This document shows, one piece after another, positions 52,249 through 60,248 of a stretch of DNA of 60,403 bases (position 1 is the first letter of the stretch; every line of letters starts with the position of its first letter). The stretch is from Bacteroidota bacterium. GTDB lineage: Bacteria > Bacteroidota > Bacteroidia > Flavobacteriales > Flavobacteriaceae. The position numbers and the translations under genes were made by a program. Location: positions 1-60,403 of the forward strand of contig JAQCFO010000006.1 of the NCBI GenBank assembly GCA_027619415.1. The letters are read 5' to 3'. The notes beneath the pieces were generated by a model, which did no database searches, was not told the origin of the DNA, and worked only from the letters and a program-made list of their open reading frames with translations.

Positions 52249-52956
52249 ATGGACAGAAGAGATAGTATTAAGTCAATAATGTTAGGGTCCATAGGACTCG
52301 GAGTTCTTTTAGAGGGATGTGTTTCAGGCGTTGGAAGTGAACAAGTCAAGAATACCATTTCAAAATTTAATTACGGAAGGACAAAAAAAGAGTTGGAGTA
52401 TGATAAAAAGCTTTTCTCTATAAAATGCTTTAACGATCATGAAATGAATACTATAAACAAAGTGTGTAATTTAATTCTTCCTCCTAATGAATTTGGTTCT
52501 ATAGAAGCAGCAGAAGTCCCGGAACTTATAGAATTTATGGCTAAAGATATACCAAGTTATGAATCCCCGATTAAAATGGGTTTAAAATATCTTGATCAAA
52601 TTTCAAAATCAAAACATCAAAAATCATTTGTTGAATGTGGAGATAGTGAGCAAAGAATATTTTTGGATGATATGGCTTATCCAGATCCAAATTTAGCTAA
52701 TTCCGATCAGAATGAAGAAGTTAAATGGTTTTCTTTAATGAGAAATTTGACAATGACAGGATATTACACTTCTAAAGTTGGTATTAAAGAATTAGGCTAT
52801 AAAGGAAATACGCCAAATATTTGGGACGGTGTTCCTCAAGATGTTTTAGATCAGTATGGTCTTTCTTATGATAAAGATTGGTTAGATAAATGTGTTGATC
52901 AATCTAAAAGAAATGAAACTGCAAAATGGGATGAAAAGGGAAATTTACTTTCTTAA
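52249..52956 (+). CDS. Gluconate 2-dehydrogenase subunit 3-like Tat lipoprotein
   Basis: 235 aa. The N-terminus MDRRDSIKSIMLGSIGLGVL is Tat-like and ends in a lipobox (LEGC, Cys25). The body is the gluconate-2-dehydrogenase subunit 3 domain: FNDHEMNTINKVCNLILPPN, AAEVPELIEFMAKDIPSY and the C-terminal GYYTSKVGIKELGYKGNTPN. It is the small partner of GMC dehydrogenases and supplies the export signal for the folded catalytic subunit. Start lies 3 bp after the GMC stop. Last gene of the unit. Confidence 0.87.
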   Translation: MDRRDSIKSIMLGSIGLGVLLEGCVSGVGSEQVKNTISKFNYGRTKKELEYDKKLFSIKCFNDHEMNTINKVCNLILPPNEFGSIEAAEVPELIEFMAKDIPSYESPIKMGLKYLDQISKSKHQKSFVECGDSEQRIFLDDMAYPDPNLANSDQNEEVKWFSLMRNLTMTGYYTSKVGIKELGYKGNTPNIWDGVPQDVLDQYGLSYDKDWLDKCVDQSKRNETAKWDEKGNLLS

Positions 52957-53053
52957 AACTTATATCGAGGAAAATTAAGGGGGGATTAATAAATCAAGTA
53001 TTCTCAAAATAAAAAACAGTTAAAATCTTTTAGAAGTTAAACTCTAATTTTTT

Positions 53054-54019
53054 TTATATGTTTTGAACTATATAGTCAACTAATCTAGCTCCTAAATTGG
53101 CAGTACTTTCATCAATATCAAAATCTGGATTTAGTTCTGCAATATCACAAGAAATTACTTTTTTACTTTTAAATAAAAAAATTAAAACTTGATATACAAA
53201 ACTAGGACTAAACCCAAGTGGAGAAGGAGCGCTAACTCCAGGAGCAAAAGCTGATGAAAACCCGTCTAAATCTATAGTTATATATAGATAGTCTACTTTT
53301 TTAATGAAGGCGGAAAGTTTACTTTTTAAGACAGTGTTAAAAGTTTCACATTCAAAATTTGAAACATAAGATACTTTATTTTTATTTGCTATTTCAAATA
53401 ATTCTTTACTGTTGGATTGTTGTTGAATTCCAATGGCAAAATAAGTTGTAGTTTTATTTTCAGTTAAAATTTGATTGAAAGGAGTTCCTGAATTTGGTTG
53501 GGTTTTAACAGCTCTTAAATCAAAGTGTGCATCAAAATTTATAATTCCAATTTTATTTTTTGATGAATTTTTGAGAGCATCTTTGATTCCATTAAAATTT
53601 GCATAAGCAAGATCATGTCCACCACCAATGGCGATAGGGAGAATGGTGTTTTTAATTAACGCACTAATACTTTTAGACATTGCTTTCTGGCAATCTTCTA
53701 AATAATCATCAATACAAATCACATCACCAAAATCTATAATTTTTTTATTTTCGAAATGAATCGGAAGTTTACCTAATTTATTACGGATGCTTTTTGGACC
53801 TTTTCGGGTACCAATTCTACCTTGATTTCTTTGAACACCTGCATCGCAAACATATCCAATAATTCCAATAGATGGGATGTTGTTGTTTTGTATTTTTTCA
53901 ACACTAGAGACCGATAATTCTTGATGCCAATATTGATTTTTAAATTCAGATTCTCTTCTGTTATACAATCCTTTATTTCCAGCTTGATAGTCAACTTTTA
54001 AGTCTTTAAAGAAATTCAT
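53054..54019 (-). CDS. hutG: Formimidoylglutamase
   Basis: 321 aa, arginase/ureohydrolase family. Manganese ligands are visible in IAIGGGHDLAYA (His), INFDAHFDLR (Asp, His, Asp) and TIDLDGFSSAFAPG (Asp, here DLDG); GVSAPSPLGFS follows the active site. It splits formimidoyl-glutamate into glutamate and formamide, the last step of this histidine pathway. It lies 1 bp after hutI and ends the hut operon. No glutamate formimidoyltransferase is present. Confidence 0.9.
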   Translation of the reverse strand: MNFFKDLKVDYQAGNKGLYNRRESEFKNQYWHQELSVSSVEKIQNNNIPSIGIIGYVCDAGVQRNQGRIGTRKGPKSIRNKLGKLPIHFENKKIIDFGDVICIDDYLEDCQKAMSKSISALIKNTILPIAIGGGHDLAYANFNGIKDALKNSSKNKIGIINFDAHFDLRAVKTQPNSGTPFNQILTENKTTTYFAIGIQQQSNSKELFEIANKNKVSYVSNFECETFNTVLKSKLSAFIKKVDYLYITIDLDGFSSAFAPGVSAPSPLGFSPSFVYQVLIFLFKSKKVISCDIAELNPDFDIDESTANLGARLVDYIVQNI

Positions 54020-54020
54020 T

Positions 54021-55262
54021 TTATATTTTTTTTATTTCTTTTCCTTTTAAAAATACTTTTTCAATACAAGGGTTTCCAAAAGAATATGGAATAAAGTTAT
54101 AAGAATTGATTTCTTTCGTTAAAATTAAATTTGCCAATTTTCCTTTAGTTATAGAACCTACTTTGTCTTGTAAATTCATGGCATACGCTCCGTTAATTGT
54201 TGCTGCATTTATAGCTTCCTTTGGTGTCATTTTCATTTTTACACAAGCAGCAGCAACTACGAAGTTCATATTCCCGGAAGGTGCTGAGCCAGGATTATAA
54301 TCTGTTGCCAAAGCCAAAGGAAGACCTAAATCTATCATTTTTCTTGCAGGTGTGTATGGAATATTTAAAAAGTAGGAGCAGCTTGGTAATGCAACCGGGA
54401 TTGTTTTTGTGTTTTTTAAAGCTTCAATATCTTCATTTCTCATTTCTTCTAAATGATCTACTGATAAAACATTATTTTTAATTCCGGCTTGTATTCCTCC
54501 GATCGCAGTAAATTGATTTACATGAATTTTACCAACCAGACCCTGTTCTAATCCAGCTTCTAAAATTAGCTCTGTGTCAGCAACCGAAAAATAATCTGTT
54601 TCACAAAAAACATCTATAAAATCTGCTAAATTTTCTTTTTTTATTACTGGTAGTATGTCGTCAATTAGCATTTTTAAATAACCACTTTTGTTATTTTTGT
54701 ATTTGACTGGAACTGCATGCGCACCTAAAAAAGTGGCTTTTATTTCTATAGGGTACTTGTCTTTTAGTTTTTTGATAACGCGTAGCATTTTAAGTTCACT
54801 ACTCTTAGTTAATCCGTAACCAGATTTAATTTCTACAGCACCAGTTCCTAAAAGTATGATTTCTTCTAATCGCACTTTACTTTGACTGTATAAAACTGCT
54901 TCCGAAGTTGTCTGTAATTTTTTAGCAGAATTTAAAATTCCCCCTCCCTTACCTGCAATTTCTTTATAAGAAATTCCGTTAATTCTATCTACGAATTCAC
55001 TTTCTCTATTCCCAGCATACACGAGATGGGTGTGAGAATCGCACCAAGAGGGTAGTATCATTCTTCCTGTAGCATCAATAATTTTTAATTCAGTTTTTGG
55101 ACAATTCTCCATTAAACCAAAATTTGAAATCAATCCATTTTCTACTAATAAAAAAGCATTTTTAATGGTAGGTAAAATATTCATCTCTTTTCCTGAAAGA
55201 AAATCAACAGCAATTTCTCTAACTTGAATTAATTCTTTGATATTTGTAAATAGTACGTTCAT
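54021..55262 (-). CDS. hutI: Imidazolonepropionase
   Basis: 413 aa amidohydrolase. Metal-binding CDSHTHLVYAGNRESEF, IKSGYGLT, KIHVNQFTAIGGI with His, SVDHLEEM and LATDYNPGSAPSGN (catalytic Asp) are the family blocks. It opens the imidazolone ring to give formimidoyl-glutamate. It overlaps hutU by one base (TAATG form) and is followed by hutG, so all are translated from one transcript. Confidence 0.93.
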   Translation of the reverse strand: MNVLFTNIKELIQVREIAVDFLSGKEMNILPTIKNAFLLVENGLISNFGLMENCPKTELKIIDATGRMILPSWCDSHTHLVYAGNRESEFVDRINGISYKEIAGKGGGILNSAKKLQTTSEAVLYSQSKVRLEEIILLGTGAVEIKSGYGLTKSSELKMLRVIKKLKDKYPIEIKATFLGAHAVPVKYKNNKSGYLKMLIDDILPVIKKENLADFIDVFCETDYFSVADTELILEAGLEQGLVGKIHVNQFTAIGGIQAGIKNNVLSVDHLEEMRNEDIEALKNTKTIPVALPSCSYFLNIPYTPARKMIDLGLPLALATDYNPGSAPSGNMNFVVAAACVKMKMTPKEAINAATINGAYAMNLQDKVGSITKGKLANLILTKEINSYNFIPYSFGNPCIEKVFLKGKEIKKI

Positions 55263-57259
55263 TAAAACAAGTCTTCTAATATATTTTCTTCTACCAAGTT
55301 AGGTAAAGTGATTTTTAAATTAGGAGTTCTTTCCATTTCTCTTTTAATCGCAAAAATTGCTTCATTATTTCTTGCCCAGCTCCTTCTGGCAATTCCGTTA
55401 TTCACGTCGTAGAAAAGCATATTTTTTAACTTTTTTTTAGCTTCCTTTGTTCCGTCTAGTAATATTCCGAAACCTCCATTAATGACTTCACCCCATCCAA
55501 CTCCACCGCCATTGTGAATAGAAACCCAAGTTGCCCCTCTAAAACTATCTCCAATGACATTGTGAATTGCCATATCTGCAGTGAATTTACTACCATCATA
55601 AATATTAGAAGTTTCTCTAAAAGGGGAATCTGTTCCACTAACATCATGATGATCTCTTCCTAAAATAATAGGACCTATTTCACCTTTTGCAATTGCATTG
55701 TTAAAAGCTTCTGCAATTTTTATGCGTCCTTCAGCATCTGCATATAAAATTCTTGCTTTAGAACCAACCACCATGTTATTAGATTTCGCATTTTTAATCC
55801 AAGTGATATTGTCTTGCATTTGAAGTTGAATTTCCGTTGGAGAATTCTCCATTAATTTTTGTAAAATGCTTGCGGCAATTTCATCTGTTTTTTCTAAATC
55901 TTTACCGATTCCAGATGCACAAACCCATCTAAAAGGACCAAAACCATAATCGAAACACATGGGACCTAAAATATCTTGTACATAAGAAGGGTACTTGAAA
56001 TCAATATTGTTTATTGCCATCACATCTGCACCAGCTCTAGAAGATTCTAATAAAAAAGCATTCCCGTAATCAAAAAAGTACGTTCCTTTATCGGTATGCT
56101 TATTAATAGAATTTGCATGTCTTCTTAAAGAATTTTGTACTTTTTCTTTAAATAGTTTAGGATTTTCTCTAATTAAAATATTTGATTCCTCATAAGATAA
56201 ACCTACAGGGTAATACCCGCCTGTCCAAGGAATATGGAGAGAGGTTTGATCCGAACCAATATGAATAAAGATATTTTTCTCGTCAAAACATTCCCAAACT
56301 TCAATAATATTTCCAATAAAAGCGATAGAAACTACTTCATTATTTTTTTTCGCTTCCAGGGTTCTTTCAACTAAAACATTAATATCATCAATTAAAACAT
56401 CTACCCAACCTTGTTGATGTCTTTTTGTAGCAGCTCGTCTATTTACTTCTGCACAAATTGTAATACATCCTGCAATATTTCCTGCTTTTGGTTGTGCTCC
56501 ACTCATGCCACCTAATCCAGAGGTTAAAAATATTTTTCCATTAGGATTCTCTCCCTTTTTTAATATTTTTCTGAATGCATTCATTACTGTTATGGTGGTC
56601 CCATGCACAATACCTTGCGGACCTATATACATGAATGAACCTGCAGTCATTTGTCCGTACTGTGTAACCCCTAAAGCATTAAATTTTTCCCAATCGTTGG
56701 GCTTTGAATAATTAGGAATCATCATTCCGTTGGTGACTACTAATCTTGGTGCATTTTTAGATGATGGAAATAATCCCATTGGATGACCAGAATATAAATG
56801 CAAGGTTTGTTCTTCTGTCATAATCGCTAAATATTGAACCACTAAAAGATACTGAGCCCAATTTTGAAAAACAGCACCATTACCTCCATATGTTATTAAT
56901 TCTTCTGGATGCTGTGCAACTTCAGGATTCAAATTATTATGAATCATCAATATAATTGCTGCGGCTTGTTGTGTTTTTGAAGGATATTCTGAAATTGGTC
57001 TTGCGAAAATTTTATAATTTGGTTTGAATCGATACATGTAAATTCTTCCAAATTCATTTAATTCAACAGCAAATTCAACGGATAATTCTTGATGCCATTT
57101 TTTAGGAAAATAACGTAATGCATTTTTAATAGCCAATTTCTTTTCTTCAATAGATAAAATATCTTTCCTTTTCGGAGCTCTATTTGCATCTTTTGGGTAT
57201 TTTTTTTTAGTGGGTAAGGCTTTTGGGATGCCTTGTAGAATTTGTTCTTTAAACGTCAT
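55262..57259 (-). CDS. hutU: Urocanate hydratase
   Basis: 665 aa, the long form common in Bacteroidota, compared with ~555 aa in proteobacteria. Signature blocks: TYGGNGAVFQNWAQYLL, LYSGHPMGLFPS, LTSGLGGMSGAQPKAG (NAD site), DPFGFGPFRWVCASG-type segment seen here as CFDYGFGPFRWVCASG, and GRDHHDVSGTDSPFRET. The tightly bound NAD acts as electrophile in adding water to urocanate. It overlaps hutH by 11 bp and hutI by 1 bp. Confidence 0.95.
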   Translation of the reverse strand: MTFKEQILQGIPKALPTKKKYPKDANRAPKRKDILSIEEKKLAIKNALRYFPKKWHQELSVEFAVELNEFGRIYMYRFKPNYKIFARPISEYPSKTQQAAAIILMIHNNLNPEVAQHPEELITYGGNGAVFQNWAQYLLVVQYLAIMTEEQTLHLYSGHPMGLFPSSKNAPRLVVTNGMMIPNYSKPNDWEKFNALGVTQYGQMTAGSFMYIGPQGIVHGTTITVMNAFRKILKKGENPNGKIFLTSGLGGMSGAQPKAGNIAGCITICAEVNRRAATKRHQQGWVDVLIDDINVLVERTLEAKKNNEVVSIAFIGNIIEVWECFDEKNIFIHIGSDQTSLHIPWTGGYYPVGLSYEESNILIRENPKLFKEKVQNSLRRHANSINKHTDKGTYFFDYGNAFLLESSRAGADVMAINNIDFKYPSYVQDILGPMCFDYGFGPFRWVCASGIGKDLEKTDEIAASILQKLMENSPTEIQLQMQDNITWIKNAKSNNMVVGSKARILYADAEGRIKIAEAFNNAIAKGEIGPIILGRDHHDVSGTDSPFRETSNIYDGSKFTADMAIHNVIGDSFRGATWVSIHNGGGVGWGEVINGGFGILLDGTKEAKKKLKNMLFYDVNNGIARRSWARNNEAIFAIKREMERTPNLKITLPNLVEENILEDLF

Positions 57260-58751
57260 ATTTTACTATAAATTTTTTGTTTTCTACCATTTGAATCATT
57301 TTTTTTATATCATCTTTTAAAAGGCGATCATTTTCTAATTTTTTAACTTCCCTTCTAATTATATTGTGATTCTTCTCAATTATTTTTGAAAACGTATTGG
57401 GTCTTCTAAACTCTAAAGCTTGAGCCGCATACATTAATTCTATGGCTATTATTTTTTCTAAATTCTCTAGAATTTGATTGAATTGACGTCCAGAAATACT
57501 TCCCATAGAAACGTGATCTTCTTGCCCTAATCCCGTTGGAATGCTATCTGCAGAAGGAGGGAAGCATAAAGATTTATTTTCAGTCACCAAAGCTGCTGTG
57601 GTATATTGTGGTATCATAAAACCAGAATTCAACCCTCCCTCTTTAGTTAATAATCTAGGTAAATTATATTTACCTTCTAATAATAAATAGCAACGTCTGT
57701 CTGCAATGTTTCCTAGTTCTGAAGCTGCAATTGAGCAATAATCTAATGCCATTGCCAGTGGTTGTCCATGGAAATTACCGCCAGAAATAGCTTCACTATC
57801 GCTTAAAATAATAGGGTTGTCTGTAACAGAATTCATTTCTATTTCGGCTAATTCTAGTAAATGAGAATATGCATTTCTAGAAGCACCATGAACTTGTGGA
57901 ATACAACGCATTGAATATGGATCCTGAACACGCTCACAGTTTTCATGTGAAGCAATATTTTGAGAGTCTTTAAATAAGTTTCTCATTCTTTCAGCTACTT
58001 TTATACATCCTTTAAATGGTCTTATTTCGTGTAATTCTTCTCTAAAAGGAGCTGAACTTCCTTTGTAGCCTTCTATGCTCATTGCGCCGGAAACATCTGC
58101 TAAATCTAATAAGTATTCCATTTTTATAAGACCAGTTATGGTATGTGCGAGAATAAACTGAGTGCCATTTATCAAGCCTAAACCCTCTTTTGCTTCTAAC
58201 TGAATTATTTCTAATTGATGTTTTGCTAATACTTCTTTTGCAGGAAAAATATCCTCGTTTATCCAAAACTCTCCTTCCCCTATTAATGGCAAAAATAAAT
58301 GCGATAACGGAGCTAGATCTCCTGATGCACCTACCGAACCTTGTTCAGGGACTGTTGGTAGTAAGTCATGCTCAATAAAATAAATAATCCGCTCTATTAG
58401 GGCTAATCGAACGCCAGAAAAACCTTGACAGAGCGCATGTACTTTACAGATCATCATAATTTTTGATAACTGTTTATCTATATTTTTACCAACACCAACA
58501 GCATGTGTAAGTAATAGATTATTTTGTAATATACTTGTTTCGACAGGTGTGATTTGTACATCACATAAAGGTCCAAAACCAGTATTTATTCCATAGAAAC
58601 CCTTCAATCCATTTGCCATTTTTTCTACTTTTGCTCTGCATTCTTTTATTGTTTGAATGCTTTGGATTGTTAATTCTGCTTGCATTTTTCCTTGAGCAAT
58701 AGCGATAATTTTCGATACTGTTAACTTATCTATTCCGTATTTAAATGTCAT
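57249..58751 (-). CDS. hutH: Histidine ammonia-lyase
   Basis: 500 aa. The self-forming MIO cofactor arises from Ala142-Ser143-Gly144 in GSVGASGDLAPLSH. YGINTGFGPLCDV, LLTHAVGVG and QDPYSMRCIPQVHGASR are further family blocks. It removes ammonia from histidine to give urocanate and is the first gene of the hutHUIG operon. It is divergent from the LysR regulator across 83 bp. Length agrees with the family. Confidence 0.95.
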   Translation of the reverse strand: MTFKYGIDKLTVSKIIAIAQGKMQAELTIQSIQTIKECRAKVEKMANGLKGFYGINTGFGPLCDVQITPVETSILQNNLLLTHAVGVGKNIDKQLSKIMMICKVHALCQGFSGVRLALIERIIYFIEHDLLPTVPEQGSVGASGDLAPLSHLFLPLIGEGEFWINEDIFPAKEVLAKHQLEIIQLEAKEGLGLINGTQFILAHTITGLIKMEYLLDLADVSGAMSIEGYKGSSAPFREELHEIRPFKGCIKVAERMRNLFKDSQNIASHENCERVQDPYSMRCIPQVHGASRNAYSHLLELAEIEMNSVTDNPIILSDSEAISGGNFHGQPLAMALDYCSIAASELGNIADRRCYLLLEGKYNLPRLLTKEGGLNSGFMIPQYTTAALVTENKSLCFPPSADSIPTGLGQEDHVSMGSISGRQFNQILENLEKIIAIELMYAAQALEFRRPNTFSKIIEKNHNIIRREVKKLENDRLLKDDIKKMIQMVENKKFIVKYDV

Positions 58752-58834
58752 TTTTTGAGATATCTGATTTTCTTTACTAAGTTATTCTTATTTTTGATGC
58801 CTATTGATATCGTTTAATACACTAATTAATTACT
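58752..58834. promoter_or_regulatory. Divergent hutH-lysR control region
   Basis: This 83-bp gap must hold both promoters. GATATC occurs twice, at 58759-58764 and 58806-58811, in the contexts TTGAGATATCTGATT and ATTGATATCGTTT, 47 bp apart. LysR proteins usually bind short dyads in such gaps, so these are operator candidates. No exact TAnnTTTG was found. Confidence 0.4.
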
Positions 58835-59713
58835 TTGAGTTATCAAATTGAAATAAGACATATTAGATATTTTTTAGCAGTTGCCGAAGAGTTACATTTT
58901 AGAAAAGCAGCTGAACGATTATTTATTTCTCAGCCGGGATTGAGCAGGCAGGTAAAAGCTTTTGAAGAAGGGCTAGGAGTTATTTTATTTGAGAGACATA
59001 CTCGGAAAGTGGTTTTAACAAAAGTTGGAGAATATTTGAAAATAGAATTTTCACTTCAATTAAAGACACTTTCACATACTTTTGAGAATGCAAAAATGTT
59101 ACATCATGGAAAGAAGGGAGTATTAAAAATTGGATATGTAGGCTCTGCGATGCAGGATGTTATACCTGATTTATTACTTCGTTTTGAAAAAAACAACCCT
59201 AACATCTTATTTAATTTACAGGAGATTGACAACCAACATCAATTAGATGATCTTTTGTCTTTTTCATTGGATATTGGTTTTGTAAGGTTAGAAAGAGTTC
59301 CCAGGACTTTAGAAATTAAAACAATTTTAAAAGAAAATTTTTGTTTGGTTTTACCAAAAAATCATTTAATTAATGAAGATAACTTTATAAGTTTAGCACA
59401 GTTTAAGGAGGAATCTTTTATTCTTTTTGATGCAAAATATAGTACATCTTATCACGAGAAAGTAATGCAAATTTTTGATGATTGTGGTTTTTCTCCACTT
59501 AGCTCTCACAATACAATTCATTCAAGTTCTATTTTTAAATTAGTAGAAAATAATTTTGGAATTTCTATTGTTCCAAAATCGTTAGCAAAAAAGAGAGGTC
59601 ATAATATTAAATTTATAGAACTAGTGTCTATTTCACAAAAAACAACTCTTTCTGTTATTTGGAATAAAAAAAACACAAATCCTATTTTAAATGATGTGCT
59701 AAGATTACTCTAG
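58835..59713 (+). CDS. LysR-family regulator of the hut operon
   Basis: 292 aa from TTG at 58835. An in-frame stop at 58823 and no ATG before codon 90 make TTG the only reasonable start. N-terminal winged helix: IRHIRYFLAVAEELHFRKAA, ERLFISQPGLSRQVKAFEE and ILFERHTRKVVLT. The effector domain starts near LKIGYVGSAMQDVIPDLLLR. It resembles the BenM/CatR side of the family. The divergent position points to control of hutHUIG, perhaps with urocanate as ligand; both are inferred. Confidence 0.88.
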   Translation: MSYQIEIRHIRYFLAVAEELHFRKAAERLFISQPGLSRQVKAFEEGLGVILFERHTRKVVLTKVGEYLKIEFSLQLKTLSHTFENAKMLHHGKKGVLKIGYVGSAMQDVIPDLLLRFEKNNPNILFNLQEIDNQHQLDDLLSFSLDIGFVRLERVPRTLEIKTILKENFCLVLPKNHLINEDNFISLAQFKEESFILFDAKYSTSYHEKVMQIFDDCGFSPLSSHNTIHSSSIFKLVENNFGISIVPKSLAKKRGHNIKFIELVSISQKTTLSVIWNKKNTNPILNDVLRLL

Positions 59714-59755
59714 TTTGAACTGATTATATTTTGTGGAGAGTGTATATAAACATAA

Positions 59756-59813
59756 AACCCTATAAATCAGAGAGTTAAAGGGTTAGAAAGTGGTACCTCC
59801 AGTACTAAAACCA
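59756..59813 (-). other. tRNA-3'-end-like remnant followed by a stem-loop
   Basis: On the minus strand 59791-59813 reads GGTTTTAGTACTGGAGGTACC and then AC, which recalls a T-arm plus acceptor 3' end with ACCA. It is followed by a stem, AACCCT (59784-59779) pairing with AGGGTT (59761-59756), and TTTT, like the terminator after a tRNA gene. The rest of a tRNA is absent. It could be an integration scar or chance similarity. Confidence 0.3.
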
Positions 59814-59853
59814 ATATCTTTATGTATTGATAATCAATATTTTAATATAATTT

Positions 59854-59878
59854 AAGGTATACAGTGTATACCTTTTTT
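59854..59878 (+). terminator. Intrinsic terminator downstream of lysR
   Basis: AAGGTATAC (59854-59862) and GTATACCTT (59866-59874) form a perfect 9-bp stem with a 3-nt loop, followed by a run of T to 59878. It is 141 bp after the LysR stop on the same strand. Confidence 0.7.
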
Positions 59879-59923
59879 ATTTATTGAGGTATCCTTTGTA
59901 TACCCTAAAATATAGTGTATACC
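59856..59923. repeat. Cluster of GGTATAC/GTATACC elements
   Basis: GGTATAC (59856-59862), GTATACC (59866-59872), GGTATCC (59888-59894), GTATACC (59898-59904) and GTATACC (59917-59923) lie within 68 bp. The first two form the terminator stem; the rest make a weaker second dyad and a lone half-site. Confidence 0.6.
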
Positions 59924-60106
59924 TACTATTTCACCCCATTTATCTTCTCCGTTAAGTATCTTTTTTTAAAACTTTTTTTAATTTATTTCCACCCCAAAGT
60001 CGGTATTTATAAATGGGCAGAAATTTTATTGGATATAATTCCATTAAATTTTATTTATGCTGGTGCTTTTTAAGCACAAAAAAAATCATTTTGTATAATT
60101 AATATT

Positions 60107-60164
60107 AAAAAAAAACTAGCAGATAAAAGTTCAAGAAATATTCGTCTTGATATAAATCTGCTAG
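60107..60164 (-). terminator. Terminator of the SusD-family gene
   Basis: On the minus strand a 9-bp stem, CTAGCAGAT/ATCTGCTAG (60156-60164 with 60116-60124), encloses an inner 6-bp stem TCAAGA/TCTTGA (60131-60136, 60145-60150). It is followed by nine T (60115-60107). It lies 85 bp after the SusD stop. Confidence 0.8.
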
Positions 60165-60248
60165 AATTTTACTAAAATAACTTAACTAACTACATATATG
60201 CTAATTATGCCATTAGCGCTATATCATAATAATACACTTGAATTTTTG

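Larger units (their letters stand above)
59714..60248. other. 535-bp gene-free region with hairpins and short repeats
   Basis: No credible coding sequence is seen on either strand. The region holds a tRNA-3'-end-like piece with a downstream stem (59756-59813), a cluster of GGTATAC/GTATACC palindromic elements (59854-59923) including a good terminator, a 6-bp inverted repeat at 60063-60077 and a terminator for the SusD gene (60107-60164). It separates the hut genes from the polysaccharide-uptake gene at the right edge. Confidence 0.75.

Noticed and set aside
53030-53055. Terminator after the GMC operon
   Set aside because: The stem TTAGA/TCTAA is only 5 bp of A/T-rich pairs; the T run that follows is real but the hairpin is too weak to claim.
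59785-59860. A complete tRNA gene on the minus strand
   Set aside because: Only a 3'-end-like piece is present; no matching acceptor 5' strand, D-arm or anticodon arm can be folded.
60063-60077. GTGCTT/AAGCAC hairpin as a terminator
   Set aside because: The adjacent homopolymer is A on the plus strand, and on the minus strand the T run precedes the stem, so it lacks the form of an intrinsic terminator in either direction.
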